64,000 nt of DNA from Rhizophagus irregularis (Eukaryota; Glomeromycota; Glomeromycetes; Glomerales; Glomeraceae), in the NCBI RefSeq assembly GCF_026210795.1, contig NC_089460.1, positions 1,302,001 to 1,366,000 on the forward strand, read 5' to 3'. Within the stretch, counting starts at the first letter, position 1. Each line of letters begins with the position of its first letter. Of this stretch, positions 11,095 through 20,387 are shown piece after piece. The notes beneath the pieces were generated by a model. The model ran no database searches and had not been told where the DNA came from. It worked only from the letters and a program-made list of their open reading frames with translations. The translations under genes were made by a program, and so were the position numbers.

Positions 11095-12855
11095 TACCGC
11101 CAACGCATCCTTTCATTTGTGGCAATGTGAAAAAAATACTTACTTGAGTTAGGCAAAATATTTTCTTGGGATAACGAGTAGATTATACTACGAGTCTACG
11201 ATTACGCTAAGCCACTTTATTTAATAGTTATCACATCTGTACGACATACCGTATTAATTATATGTGGTGTTTTAATCACCGATCACTTTGCAATACAGCA
11301 ATGAACACAGAAAAAATTTTAGATGCAAATGCCCGAAGGTTGAAATTTTATTAATTTTTCAGATACATTTCTGATAGAGATAGCGAACGAAATGTATGAT
11401 ACTATCAAAGAGGGAGGGAATACGCGGATCCTAAGCCATTTAATGCGAGTCCCAGCATCATGTTATTTCTTTGCTCTCTCTACAACTAATTTGTTTCTAT
11501 CGCTGATATCTCTATCTATAAATTTCTTACACTCTCAACTATACATACAATATTGTCGCCTATCTATATCGCCCTTTTCATTCCAACCCACATAGATCAT
11601 GTAAAAGGTTAAGTTTCGCAAGAAAAATATTCCGTGATAATTTCGAACCTATAGTACCGTAATTTTTGATAAATACGCTATTAATCCATTTCATTTCACC
11701 CTTACCATTATATTTCATTTTTGTAACATTCCAGTCCATCAAATATTTGTTGCTTATTACGCAAATCATGGCACGGGGAGTTGTTATAAAGCATGTGACG
11801 AACATCAGGCATTTTATATTTTTATTGTGCTGATTTGACACGTGCCGTCAATCACGATTTTCTCGGCGAAGATCAAAATGCCGATATATAACAAGAAGAG
11901 CAATATGTCCGTTTTATTATGGAACATCTATAGCGGAAAATCGATTAAGATCGTGATGACATGTTTCAAGAAGCTAGCCGAGCAATAAAACCAACATACC
12001 TTCTAATACTTTACGGAAAATACAAGTTCGTTTGATTGTTAATATCAATGATTTTAATAATGGTAAGCTTGATTGGTTTGAATTTTTGTTTTACTTGCGC
12101 AAGACAGATAAAAGGATTCACTAACAGGGACATCACCTTTTTATATAATTTCCAGGATCGATTTTGGAATACACTTTTGGGGAAATTATGTTAATATAAA
12201 CGCATCGCGAGAATCTGATCAACAGACTCTCCTTAACAATAAAAGAATTTAACACTATCCATATATAAAGATCATCAAGGGGTCCTTTTACAATAATATA
12301 CGTAATAATTTTGAGAATATGCGAGAAAGTTTGAGAATAAAAGTCCCTGGATCTTCGCTGGCAATCTTATTGCCCAATAATTTGCCAATCCAGATTTCCT
12401 AAATTACCTGTATTAACATGCGAGTAATAAAAAATTAGTACTGTATGTACATTGAATCGCCACAAGAAAAATATTTGACTACATTGCTCGGGTCACTTAG
12501 TGGCCTAAACGTCTTTATTTACATGATATGATGCCATTCTATGACTTTAGACTATTTATTATACACGATTATTTTTTCGAACGATATTCATCTATTCTAG
12601 TTTTTTTTCTAAAGTTTACCAACACATGCTGTGTCATATGATAATCGTGAAGACTCTTCACACTTCCAACCGATAGAAGCAGGATCTACTGGTAATTCAA
12701 TGACGTCTTACTGCGCATAACATATACTGCGGAGAAGTAGAGATGACGTACTTACTGCGCATGATATATTTAGAAGTACGATATCTAAGCCACCCACGTG
12801 ATTCGAAAAATAATAAATTTATAGGACAATCGAGTACCAAATATGCGAAATTCTC
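11095..12855. other. Long intergenic interval without a recognisable gene
   Basis: About 1.76 kb with only short, non-conserved-looking frames. Near 12647-12661 lies the palindrome GTGAAGACTCTTCAC, and TACTGCGC occurs at least twice nearby; both motifs recur near 16.9 kb. The A+T content is moderate, so this may be older decayed sequence. Confidence 0.45.
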
Positions 12856-14628
12856 CTAAGCGGTTACCGGAGATATAATAGGACTCATCATTGGTGAGAC
12901 TTTCCTTTCGTATCTTCCGTCACGATAGTAATAACCTCTATCACGTTCACCATATTCATTATATCCACCGTATCCATTATATCCATCATCATCCGAATCG
13001 TCTGGAATCTCATCTTCAGAATTACTATCGGAATCGGAGTCATCATTGATTGAATTGGGGTCGCCATCGTGCTTATTAACTTCATTCGCCTCACCAAAAT
13101 ACACATCATCGTCTGAAGTGACAGTGTTCACTTTAGTGGGATTCGCCTCATTGAAAAACATATCTTCATCAAACCACGCCTCTTCCTTGGAATTATCAGA
13201 AGAATTAGAGGGTCCCTTTGGGACCGAGTCATGGGCTAATGGGATAGGTGCAGTTGATTCCTTTGGAAACAAGACCTCCAATACATTATTCTGATCGGGA
13301 GTATTTACAGGCAAATTTTTTCCGGGACATAATGTCTCGGAAATTTCAGTCACATGATCCGTTACCAGAGGTAATTTTTCTGAAGATATTCCATAATCTA
13401 TAACATCTTGAATTTGCTCATTAGTAAGCTCTGAAATAGAAGTTGCACTATAAGATTTGATATACTTGATTTTATCTAGGCCCACTTGTTCGATAAATTT
13501 ATAGACTTTCTCAGCTCTCTGGGTTTTCTTGCGCAAACTATCTCGTGATACATCTCGAAGCTGTAACCCCGTTTCTTGGGATCTCTGTTTACGAAGCAAA
13601 TTAAGCTGTTTTGTAATGGAATCATACAGTAAGCCTCTTGCCTTCTTTTCACCGAATTTACCTCCACTACTTTCTATGATTCCATTGAGCTGAATTATGA
13701 AATCTTTCGCATAGAGGTACCAGCATAAAATTTCTTCCTGATTAGCTCGATTTGCTTTATCTTCAGCATCAAAAGCTTTATCGCATAACTGAGCTAGATG
13801 TTGTGAGGCCTCATCAATGCTAGATTTATCAGAGGTAACTTTTCCGGGACATAATGTCTCGGAAATTTCGGTCACATGATTTTGTTCTATTGATGGCTCT
13901 TGTGAAGACAACTCCGAAGCAAATAATTCTTGCTTAAGCTTGTCCACACTCTTCCCCTTCTTGCACTTTGAATCCAGTTCGCTACATATCTTTTCTTCTG
14001 ATGACGTGCTATTGCATGGCTGAGTGACCGAGTTGAGATCTTGAGACATTTTCTCTTCGGGATGTGTTGGAAGGGACTCTTGGGTTTGGCCGGAGGTGCT
14101 AAAGCAAAGTTTCTTTTCTCTATTTCTCTGCATAATCTCATTACTAACCTTTTTCTTATACTCCTCATCCAAGAAAGCGTCCGTTTCCTTGTCTTCAGGT
14201 AATGAAGTATCCACCAATGGTTTCTCGTGATGCGTTACCGTTGGCACCTGATCTGCAACTGAATTGAAGCTAGGTAAACTGTTGTTAGAAGAATTATCAT
14301 TTAGCGACTGGTTCTGTTCCACTTTCGTGATTCTATCTCTAAGCTCAGCGCTCTCTTTAGTATTATTTTTCCTCAACTCCTCGATTGTGGCCCTGAGTTT
14401 GACATTTTCAGCATCACGCCTCGTTCTCTCTTCCTCAGTCATTCTTAGAGTCTCGGCAATCTTGCGTTTAAGTTCAGATCTCTCAGCTTCAAAGTTAGCG
14501 AACTTCATTCTAAAATCAGTATTCTCCTTTCTAAGCTCTGCATTCTCCTTCTTGAGCTCTGCAATCTCAACATTCTCAGCCTCAAGCTCAGTGATGCGCT
14601 GTTTCAATAATTCAAGCTCGGATGACAT
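12856..14628 (-). CDS. Coiled-coil protein with acidic linker and Tyr/Gly/Arg tail
   Basis: A single-exon 590-residue protein with ATG at 14628. Residues 1-110 are a long coiled coil (repeated ELKKENAELRKEN heptads). A conserved-looking helical domain spans about 270-410 (LCWYLYAKDFIIQLNGIIES). Residues about 525-560 are an Asp/Ser-rich acidic stretch, and the tail has NGYGGYNEYGERDRGYYYR, like low-complexity RNA-binding tails. The phrase HVTEISETLCPGK occurs twice in the linker, mirrored by a near-identical DNA repeat. No catalytic domain is recognised. It may be an oligomeric scaffold of a lineage-expanded family; this is inference. It precedes the CRN-kinase gene on the same strand. Confidence 0.7.
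   Translation of the reverse strand: MSSELELLKQRITELEAENVEIAELKKENAELRKENTDFRMKFANFEAERSELKRKIAETLRMTEEERTRRDAENVKLRATIEELRKNNTKESAELRDRITKVEQNQSLNDNSSNNSLPSFNSVADQVPTVTHHEKPLVDTSLPEDKETDAFLDEEYKKKVSNEIMQRNREKKLCFSTSGQTQESLPTHPEEKMSQDLNSVTQPCNSTSSEEKICSELDSKCKKGKSVDKLKQELFASELSSQEPSIEQNHVTEISETLCPGKVTSDKSSIDEASQHLAQLCDKAFDAEDKANRANQEEILCWYLYAKDFIIQLNGIIESSGGKFGEKKARGLLYDSITKQLNLLRKQRSQETGLQLRDVSRDSLRKKTQRAEKVYKFIEQVGLDKIKYIKSYSATSISELTNEQIQDVIDYGISSEKLPLVTDHVTEISETLCPGKNLPVNTPDQNNVLEVLFPKESTAPIPLAHDSVPKGPSNSSDNSKEEAWFDEDMFFNEANPTKVNTVTSDDDVYFGEANEVNKHDGDPNSINDDSDSDSNSEDEIPDDSDDDGYNGYGGYNEYGERDRGYYYRDGRYERKVSPMMSPIISPVTA
13313..13876 (-). repeat. Internal direct repeat pair in the coiled-coil gene
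   Basis: Two almost identical stretches of about 40 bases, near 13313-13356 and 13837-13880, share TCCGGGACATAATGTCTCGG and encode the same peptide phrase, HVTEISETLCPG. Identity at DNA level, including silent positions, points to recent duplication or gene conversion inside the gene. Confidence 0.65.
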
Positions 14629-14991
14629 GATCTATATATATATAACTAATACACTGTACATAACTATTCAAAATAAAAAAAATATATCACATATTTTTGG
14701 GCGACGGGCCGTCGCTGAAATTTGCCAAGAAAATTTTTTATTATTACATGCGAAAAATAAATACAAAGTTTCGGGACGTAGCCCGTGATACATGACGCTT
14801 CTATACTAAATATCTAATGTATAACCCTACAGTCTAACTAACCACCTGACATTTACGCGACTTGGAAATTCGTCCCATGTTCTTTACGGGATGTCTATAA
14901 AATACATGTTTATTAATGATAGGAAATAGGAAATTAAGATTGCAAGAAATAGGAATTTGGCCGAAAGCGCTATGCATGAAATAACAGATTC
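14629..14991. other. Short intergenic region with GC-rich hairpins
   Basis: This lies between two minus-strand genes, so it holds the promoter of the coiled-coil gene and the 3' flank of the CRN-kinase gene. It contains the small hairpin-prone stretches GCGACGGGCCGTCGC and CGGGACGTAGCCCG in an otherwise A+T-rich context. No gene is seen. Confidence 0.45.
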
Positions 14992-16718
14992 TTACATAAT
15001 ATATCTATCTAGCAATTGAGATAATTTGAGCTGTTCCTCATCGAAAAGCTTTCTCTTCTTTTTTGTGTCCTCCCGACTTGCCATCCCAAAGTCAATCAGG
15101 TAGATGTCGCCATTGTCATTAATTAAGATGTTTTCCTCCCGAATGTCATTGTGGAGGATACCATGCTTGTGAATCGCTTCTAATCCCTTAATAGCCCTCG
15201 ACCTTTGCCGTTTCGTTATTTTATGGTCGCTCAACATAGTGCCGACAATGGTCAAGCCGATAACGAAGCTCATACCTCCTCCATAATATCCATAACAGAT
15301 CAGCTTTGGGATATACTTGCCTTGAATATCAGCTAGATCTTTATAAATCTCGACTTCTTTTTGCATTTCTTCCAGGACATACGATGGAGCCTTCGATAAG
15401 TCTGCACTCTTCAGAGCAATCATATCTCCACGAAATTCGCATAGGAGGGTTTTCCCACTTCGTCCTTCACCTAATATGCTCTTGAACTTGAAGTCTGAGA
15501 AGCTATAATTGTTCTGCTTAACAGAAGTGTTAGAAGATGATTGTTGATTCGCAAAGGTGCTGGAAGATTGTTGTTGATTTAATGAGGAGTTGGACGATGA
15601 CTTTGAGTGTGACCGAAGAGTACGTGAATCATTGTCCCCTTGAACCGGTACTACTACTTGAGGTTTAGGAGACTTAGGATTCTCTTTCGCCTGTCGAGTT
15701 AGATAAGCATATGCCTTGAGTACCGGTGGAGATTCGGATTCTAGTGGAAGGGTTTTTGAGATCCAAAGCTTTGCATGCTCTCGTCGTAGGAACCAGTGAT
15801 TATCATAGGTGGTGAGAATGCCATATCTAAGCTCGTTTCCTCCCATATAATTATAGATTTGCTGAATTACATCCTTGCCTTTACTCGTCTGATAAAACTC
15901 GGGAAATGTCTGTTCGCCCATATCCTCTAAAACATGCTTTCTTTTTGCCTCGATCACCAAGATCAATGAACTCACGAGATGACAGGTGAAGTCCGGTATG
16001 CCAGGAGAATTAGGTGGACGTTTTGAAAAATTATAATCTGGTCCCATAAGCCTATTTAACACCAAACAAATATTGGCATCAATAGCAAAACGAACATCCT
16101 CCTCGTTATCTACCACTTTATCTGGAATAAATTGTGGCCTCTCGAATATCGGTTGTTGGTCGAAGCGGAATTGATTCACTTTATCGAAGAAGTCGCCCCA
16201 TAGTTGTACACTTGTCGGTGGGTCACCATTAACCTTTGTAGTGGTCTTCGATTTAGTACAGTCCGGAGAATATGTTATGGGTGGCGGAATACACGACAAC
16301 GCCTCTTCCAAGCTGAGAACTGGAAACGCATGAGTTAAAATTATGCGAGGGTAAATGACGAAAAATTAGCCATTAAGGCGCTTTGCACAGACTGTACCAA
16401 ACACTTACGTGGCAATTTTACAATAACATGGATATGTTTTTTAGGAGGCGAAGTGGGCCAGTAGTCTCCAATATCATTTATTGCCAACAGCTCGTCACTG
16501 TCCTGGAGTATTAGATTTCTTAATTGATCGTCCTGATCGCCAGGGATTGTCACCTTCCATAGCTTGAGCTTATCTGCAGGAAAATTGTCGAACTCTGGTG
16601 CCTTTTCCGCCTTAATAACTTTCTTGAGGTGGCTAATAGACTTGTCCTTCTCAATATCAACTTCGAAAGCGTTCGCGGTTTTATTTCCTTTAACGAGACA
16701 GAATAAAGTGATAGACAT
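14992..16718 (-). CDS. Crinkler (CRN) protein: header, PD-(D/E)XK-like domain and protein kinase
   Basis: Two exons, 16409-16718 and 14992-16319, with an 89-bp GT-AG intron, giving about 545 residues. The first exon is a ubiquitin-like CRN header starting MSITLFCLVKGN (equivalent of the LFLAK motif) and ending HIHVIVKLP (equivalent of the HVLVxxP motif). Next is a nuclease-like segment with GIPDFTCHL and LILVIEAKRK, matching the D...ExK pattern of PD-(D/E)XK folds. A Ser-rich linker leads to a protein kinase with GEGRSGK, IALKSAD (lysine), HNDIREENILI (catalytic loop) and LIDFGMAS (DFG). CRN proteins are translocated effectors of oomycetes and fungi, known to combine nuclease and kinase domains. 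No classical signal peptide is seen. The gene looks whole. Confidence 0.85.
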
Positions 16719-16906
16719 GTTTTACGATTTATATAGTATTTTTTGCGAAATGTTATTGGCTCAAAGTGCGGTATGTGAGGACAAGGGTAAAAAGAATTTA
16801 AAAATACTGAGTGAGTACTATATGTGAGAAATTATCTGTTGCACAAGCCTGCCGTATGATCGGCCACATTGCATCATAGGTGCAACAATACTGCGCCTCC
16901 CTAACT

Positions 16907-16998
16907 GTGAAGACTCTTCTCATTTATCACCTGACGTTTCTTATATAGGCTAGACTGGTTCGGATAAAAAATGTTAGATTTATATTTCATTACACGTG
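16907..16998. promoter_or_regulatory. Possible promoter motifs upstream of the CRN-kinase gene
   Basis: Between the CRN-kinase start (16718) and the next gene lie GTGAAGACTCTTC (16907-16919), also present at 12647, and a CACGTGACC motif (16993-17001) of the Cbf1/bHLH type. The roles are inferred from position only. Confidence 0.3.
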
Positions 16999-17166
16999 AC
17001 CCTTTCTCATATACGTTCGATAAAATAATACTTTATTTATGAAATAAAATAGTTGCCGGTAGTCGGCCTACAATACATAAAAATTGCGACTATATCGCTA
17101 CATGGTACTGTGAATAAAAATATAACTAGTTTAAAATTCGTTCTCGGAAGTTCACTTTCTGATTCA

Positions 17167-17571
17167 CTAGAGCCCAGTATCCTCGGGATCTTTTTCCAAC
17201 ACTTCCTGGAGGTATACGATAACATGAATAGGACCTATTTCACCATCATATTGAAGATAAGGAGGGTTTTTTTTAAGTCCTTTTATATCTTCCACGGAAA
17301 AATAATAAGTAAACTTATTGGGAGGCTCCATCAATTCCCCTTGTTTTTTTTCGGTAGTATTCACAGTATTGACCAAACCATGATTGGGTTGTTTGAATTT
17401 TCTTACATATAGATCGAAGTTTTTTTGACTTAAGTCTTGCCGGACCTTTCTGATTTCGACTCCCAGATTTTCAACGGTTGAATTATTATCAATTACTACA
17501 GGGAAAATATCTTTCCCAGTCTCACCACGAACAAAGCAGACGAGATGAATATTACTAGTAGTGGAAGACAT
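17167..17571 (-). CDS. Free-standing CRN header domain protein
   Basis: A 134-residue frame with ATG at 17571. The start NIHLVCFVRGETG and the end GPIHVIVYLQ match the two ends of the CRN header domain seen in the neighbouring gene. The overall size is that of the header alone, with no effector domain after it. It lies 450 bases upstream of the CRN-kinase gene on the same strand, so the pair may have come from tandem duplication followed by loss of the 3' domain, or it may act as a decoy or partner. No obvious donor site follows the header, so a missed downstream exon is possible but not evident. Confidence 0.65.
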   Translation of the reverse strand: MSSTTSNIHLVCFVRGETGKDIFPVVIDNNSTVENLGVEIRKVRQDLSQKNFDLYVRKFKQPNHGLVNTVNTTEKKQGELMEPPNKFTYYFSVEDIKGLKKNPPYLQYDGEIGPIHVIVYLQEVLEKDPEDTGL

Positions 17572-18170
17572 CTTGCTTTCCTAAATACAAGGCCCATGGT
17601 GAGAAAAAAACTCGCTCCCATTCATAACTGGTCCCAGAGGGACCCTCTCTGGCATATACATACCTTATTTTGCGTTATTTTACGGGAAAGTTTTTTGCGG
17701 AAAGTTGGCTGAACTTCCACATACCTCTACATGCTTTATATCTTGCTGGGAAAAAGAGCGCCAAGCCGAAGTTAAGGAGATAAGAATAGTGATTAGCATT
17801 GTCGTATGATGCCAAGAGTTCTATGAAGGCACATGCAAATAGAATTCTCATACCTTTTCACATAGATGACGGAAAGACATAGTTGGTTTTACGCCTGGCG
17901 ATCTCGAAATTCCAAAGTCCTCAGCCTTTCATAACATATGCTTTTGTCGGCACTATTTACTTTTAGAGCTGGTCCTGTGCTCCAACTAGACCTCCTTTCA
18001 AGCGAAGCGCCTGTGAAGCGGGCCATTTTTCTCATGTTTGTTCGGGAAAAAAATAAAGAATAAAGGTTAATATGTTTTTTTCGAATATATATGTGAAAAT
18101 TAATATGTCGCACAAACCCTGCCTGGTGATTGGCCTTTTTCTGTCACACAATCTGTGGCTCAGCAAATTC
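17572..18170. other. Intergenic interval with decayed repeat pieces
   Basis: No convincing gene. GGTCCCAGAGGGACC (about 17622) is a small hairpin, and the stretch near 18105-18145 (GCACAAACCCTGCC...GATTGGCC) resembles one near 16838-16865, suggesting remnants of one dispersed repeat. Confidence 0.35.
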
Positions 18171-18174
18171 TTCC

Positions 18175-18517
18175 GAGCTGAAGAGGTCCTAAAGGGACCA
18201 GATCACTGACCTCGGACTGACCAATATATACCATCCGGCCAGGTCCTGGAGCGGTAAGACGAATACCAGTAGTGTAGGGTCGACCACTTGTGTGGTGTAT
18301 GGTGATATTTAGCAGTGTGTAACAGTGTGTAAAATAAGGGATGTGAACCATACACAGGTGATTAATAGCATTTCGGCCCACTCAAAATCACGTGTTTGGC
18401 CCGTCGTGTTATTTATCACCTGTGTAAACTGTCACATAGGGGACCATACACTACACATCTCCTTGGCCCTACACCACTCATCTCCGTAGCACTCGTCCTG
18501 GAGGGACCCCATATTTC
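18175..18517. repeat. Imperfect foldback repeat, about 340 bp
   Basis: The left arm (18184-18303) and right arm (18440-18515) are imperfect inverted repeats sharing, for example, GTGTAGGG and GTGTATGGT in opposite orientation, with GGTCC-rich ends. The unit is G+C-richer than the flanks and has no coding frame, as expected for a decayed MITE. Exact ends and any target duplication could not be set. Confidence 0.45.
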
Positions 18518-18841
18518 TGATCGAAGTTCAAGTGGATAATATGGCAATTCTATTAGACTTATTATTTGTGGGAGATAAATAACATTGGATTGTAAGAGTA
18601 CGTGGAATAATGACGTTGGATTACTTACACTGGGTAGACTATATACAAATCGCTTAAGTATTTTCTCTCTCCAATACTTGACAGCTTTTGTGTTCCAATG
18701 GGTCTTAATTTCACAAAAAAGGTCATCCCAAGTCATACCTAATCATCATAAATAGTCCAATCCTCTTCTCTCTGTCCATGATAACTTGGTAAATTCATTG
18801 AAGGCTTTCTCCTTCTCAGCATCTATATCCTCATCAAACAT
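18518..18841 (-). pseudogene. Gene fragment of unknown family
   Basis: An ATG at 18841 starts MFDEDIDAEKEKAFNEF, which is closed by stop codons after about 31 codons. The same frame then continues with MTWDDLFCEIKTHWNTKAVK until the foldback repeat is reached. The continuing coding-like sequence suggests a decayed gene cut at its 3' end by the repeat. An alternative is two small exons with an unrecognised intron. I do not know the family. Confidence 0.3.
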
Positions 18842-18944
18842 TTTGCTAATATTGTAGATCAATTATACTTAATAAAAAATAAAGTACTGGTAGCGTGCAT
18901 AGCTTCTTTTCAGTATATGTGAAAATTATGTTGCACATGAGGCC

Positions 18945-19090
18945 GACTGCTGATCCACTCGCTCTGGACTAGTAAGATCGTGAGTTTCCACCCATTCTGC
19001 TTGATCGTCGAGTAATGCTACCGAATAATTTCTTGGCGCTTGTCTGGTTATAGCTATAGTGGAGTGATCGGCACCAGAGTCCACAGTCAT
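18945..19090 (-). mobile_element. Short fossil fragment with a retropepsin-like motif
   Basis: A minus-strand frame beginning at 19090 contains TVDSGADHSTIAI, an aspartic-protease-type DSGA motif like that of element A. The piece is only about 150 bases, so it is called a fossil fragment with low confidence. Confidence 0.3.
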
Positions 19091-19400
19091 AGATATATTG
19101 AATTAAATGGAATTAAATATAACTGAACCGGATCCAGAATATTATCAAAACTATGCCAGGTGTTATATAACCGACCACCACTCCGGAGCAATGGTCTAAC
19201 TAGAATACAACGTTCACTCAATCTCCTTGATAATTCGTCGTTGATAAAATTTTTTAAGGATGCAACATCTCTTGGTGCATCATGTGGTATTCCCAGTTGC
19301 CTTGCGAGTTGATAGATCGGATCTAGGGGATGTACCCGAATCGGCACGAAATTCTCAACGTGGATATTTGAATTTAGCGAAATAGCTGATCTACGACTTC
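19087..19400 (-). pseudogene. ORF fragment of unknown family
   Basis: An open minus-strand stretch encodes NFVPIRVHPLDPIYQLARQL and a charged continuation without an ATG near its start. It abuts the DSGAD fragment and the end of the F-box gene. It could be a piece of a virus-like element or of a decayed host gene. Confidence 0.25.
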
Positions 19401-19515
19401 TTTGCTAATATTATTACACCCTTCCAAATTGAAGTACTTTAAATTAAGACATGAACCAGCAATTTCTTTGATAGTTATATCGGTAATTTGACAAAAATTA
19501 AGGTCGAGTTGCTGG

Positions 19516-19569
<54 letters not shown>

Positions 19570-20232
19570 GCAAGAACGAATAACATTACAAATTGATGTT
19601 TCAGAATATTCTCTACGATTAGAGATATTTAGATATTCTAATCTATGGTATGACTTCGCGATTCCCCATAGACTACTGCCATCTACTTCTCGAGTACGAA
19701 AGCTCCTAAAGCCACCTGGCCGATCAATGCATAGATTGAGGTACTTTAGATTCGAGTATAAATCCGCTATCAGTTCTAATGCTCTATTACTAAATGCTAT
19801 GCTATTTATGAAACTCAAGTGGGTTATATTTGGGCATGAATGTACAATGCTTATGATTTTTTTATCTGAAAGTGAATGGTAGTATGATACTTCGAGATGA
19901 GTTACATTTGAGCAATAAACTGGCGTTTGCTTCCTACGTACTAACTTTATGAATTTTTTCAATCGAGAGAGATCCTTTGCACGTTCTATCCTTATGAATT
20001 TATTTAATCGAGGGTGATCCTTTGCACAGTAATTTTTATAATCATTTGGAAGAGATTGTCCAGGATATAAGTCTTTCCCTCTCAATTCGATACGCTTCCA
20101 CAGAATAGGGGCACCGCATCTGTACCACAATCGGGATACATATAGAGCGGGATAGAAGGATTTATCTATCAATAAGAAATGTAAAATCTGTTCTAATAGT
20201 TCTGGTAAATAAAAGATGCTTGATTGCGCCAT
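19374..20232 (-). CDS. F-box/LRR protein with a 47-base A tract inside
   Basis: ATG at 20232 starts [20 protein letters not shown], a degenerate F-box, followed by [19 protein letters not shown] and leucine-rich repeats of the AMN1/Fbxl type (residues about 100-280). F-box proteins select substrates for SCF ubiquitin ligases. A run of 47 T on the plus strand (19519-19565) breaks the repeats: the frame runs from [11 protein letters not shown] into polylysine, and the rest of the LRR ([20 protein letters not shown]) resumes one base out of frame. So the copy is either a frameshifted pseudogene or the length of the homopolymer is wrong by one or two bases. It is divergent to the next F-box gene, 155 bases apart. 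Confidence 0.75.
19519..19565. repeat. Poly-T/A homopolymer of 47
   Basis: An uninterrupted T47 on the plus strand inside an LRR coding region, with GCTGG close to both sides. It may be an expanded A tract, the tail of a retrotransposed insertion, or an assembly artefact. Confidence 0.85.
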
Positions 20233-20387
20233 ACATAGTGCATGTTATATGTTGTATCTTTAAACGAAAAATCTTCCGAGATGGTAATCTCCAGCCCAGG
20301 CTCGAAGATGTTAGACTCGATGTAATAACCAAGTTTCAGAAACGCATAATAAGAAATTATTGAAGTAAGTATACCTTGATAAAAAAT

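Noticed and set aside
11392-11595. Small plus-strand frame MYDTIKEGG...
   Set aside because: No conserved-looking sequence, no splice partners, and composition like the flanks.
17889-18113. Small minus-strand frame upstream of the CRN header
   Set aside because: Mixed low-quality composition, overlapping decayed repeat pieces; no domain.
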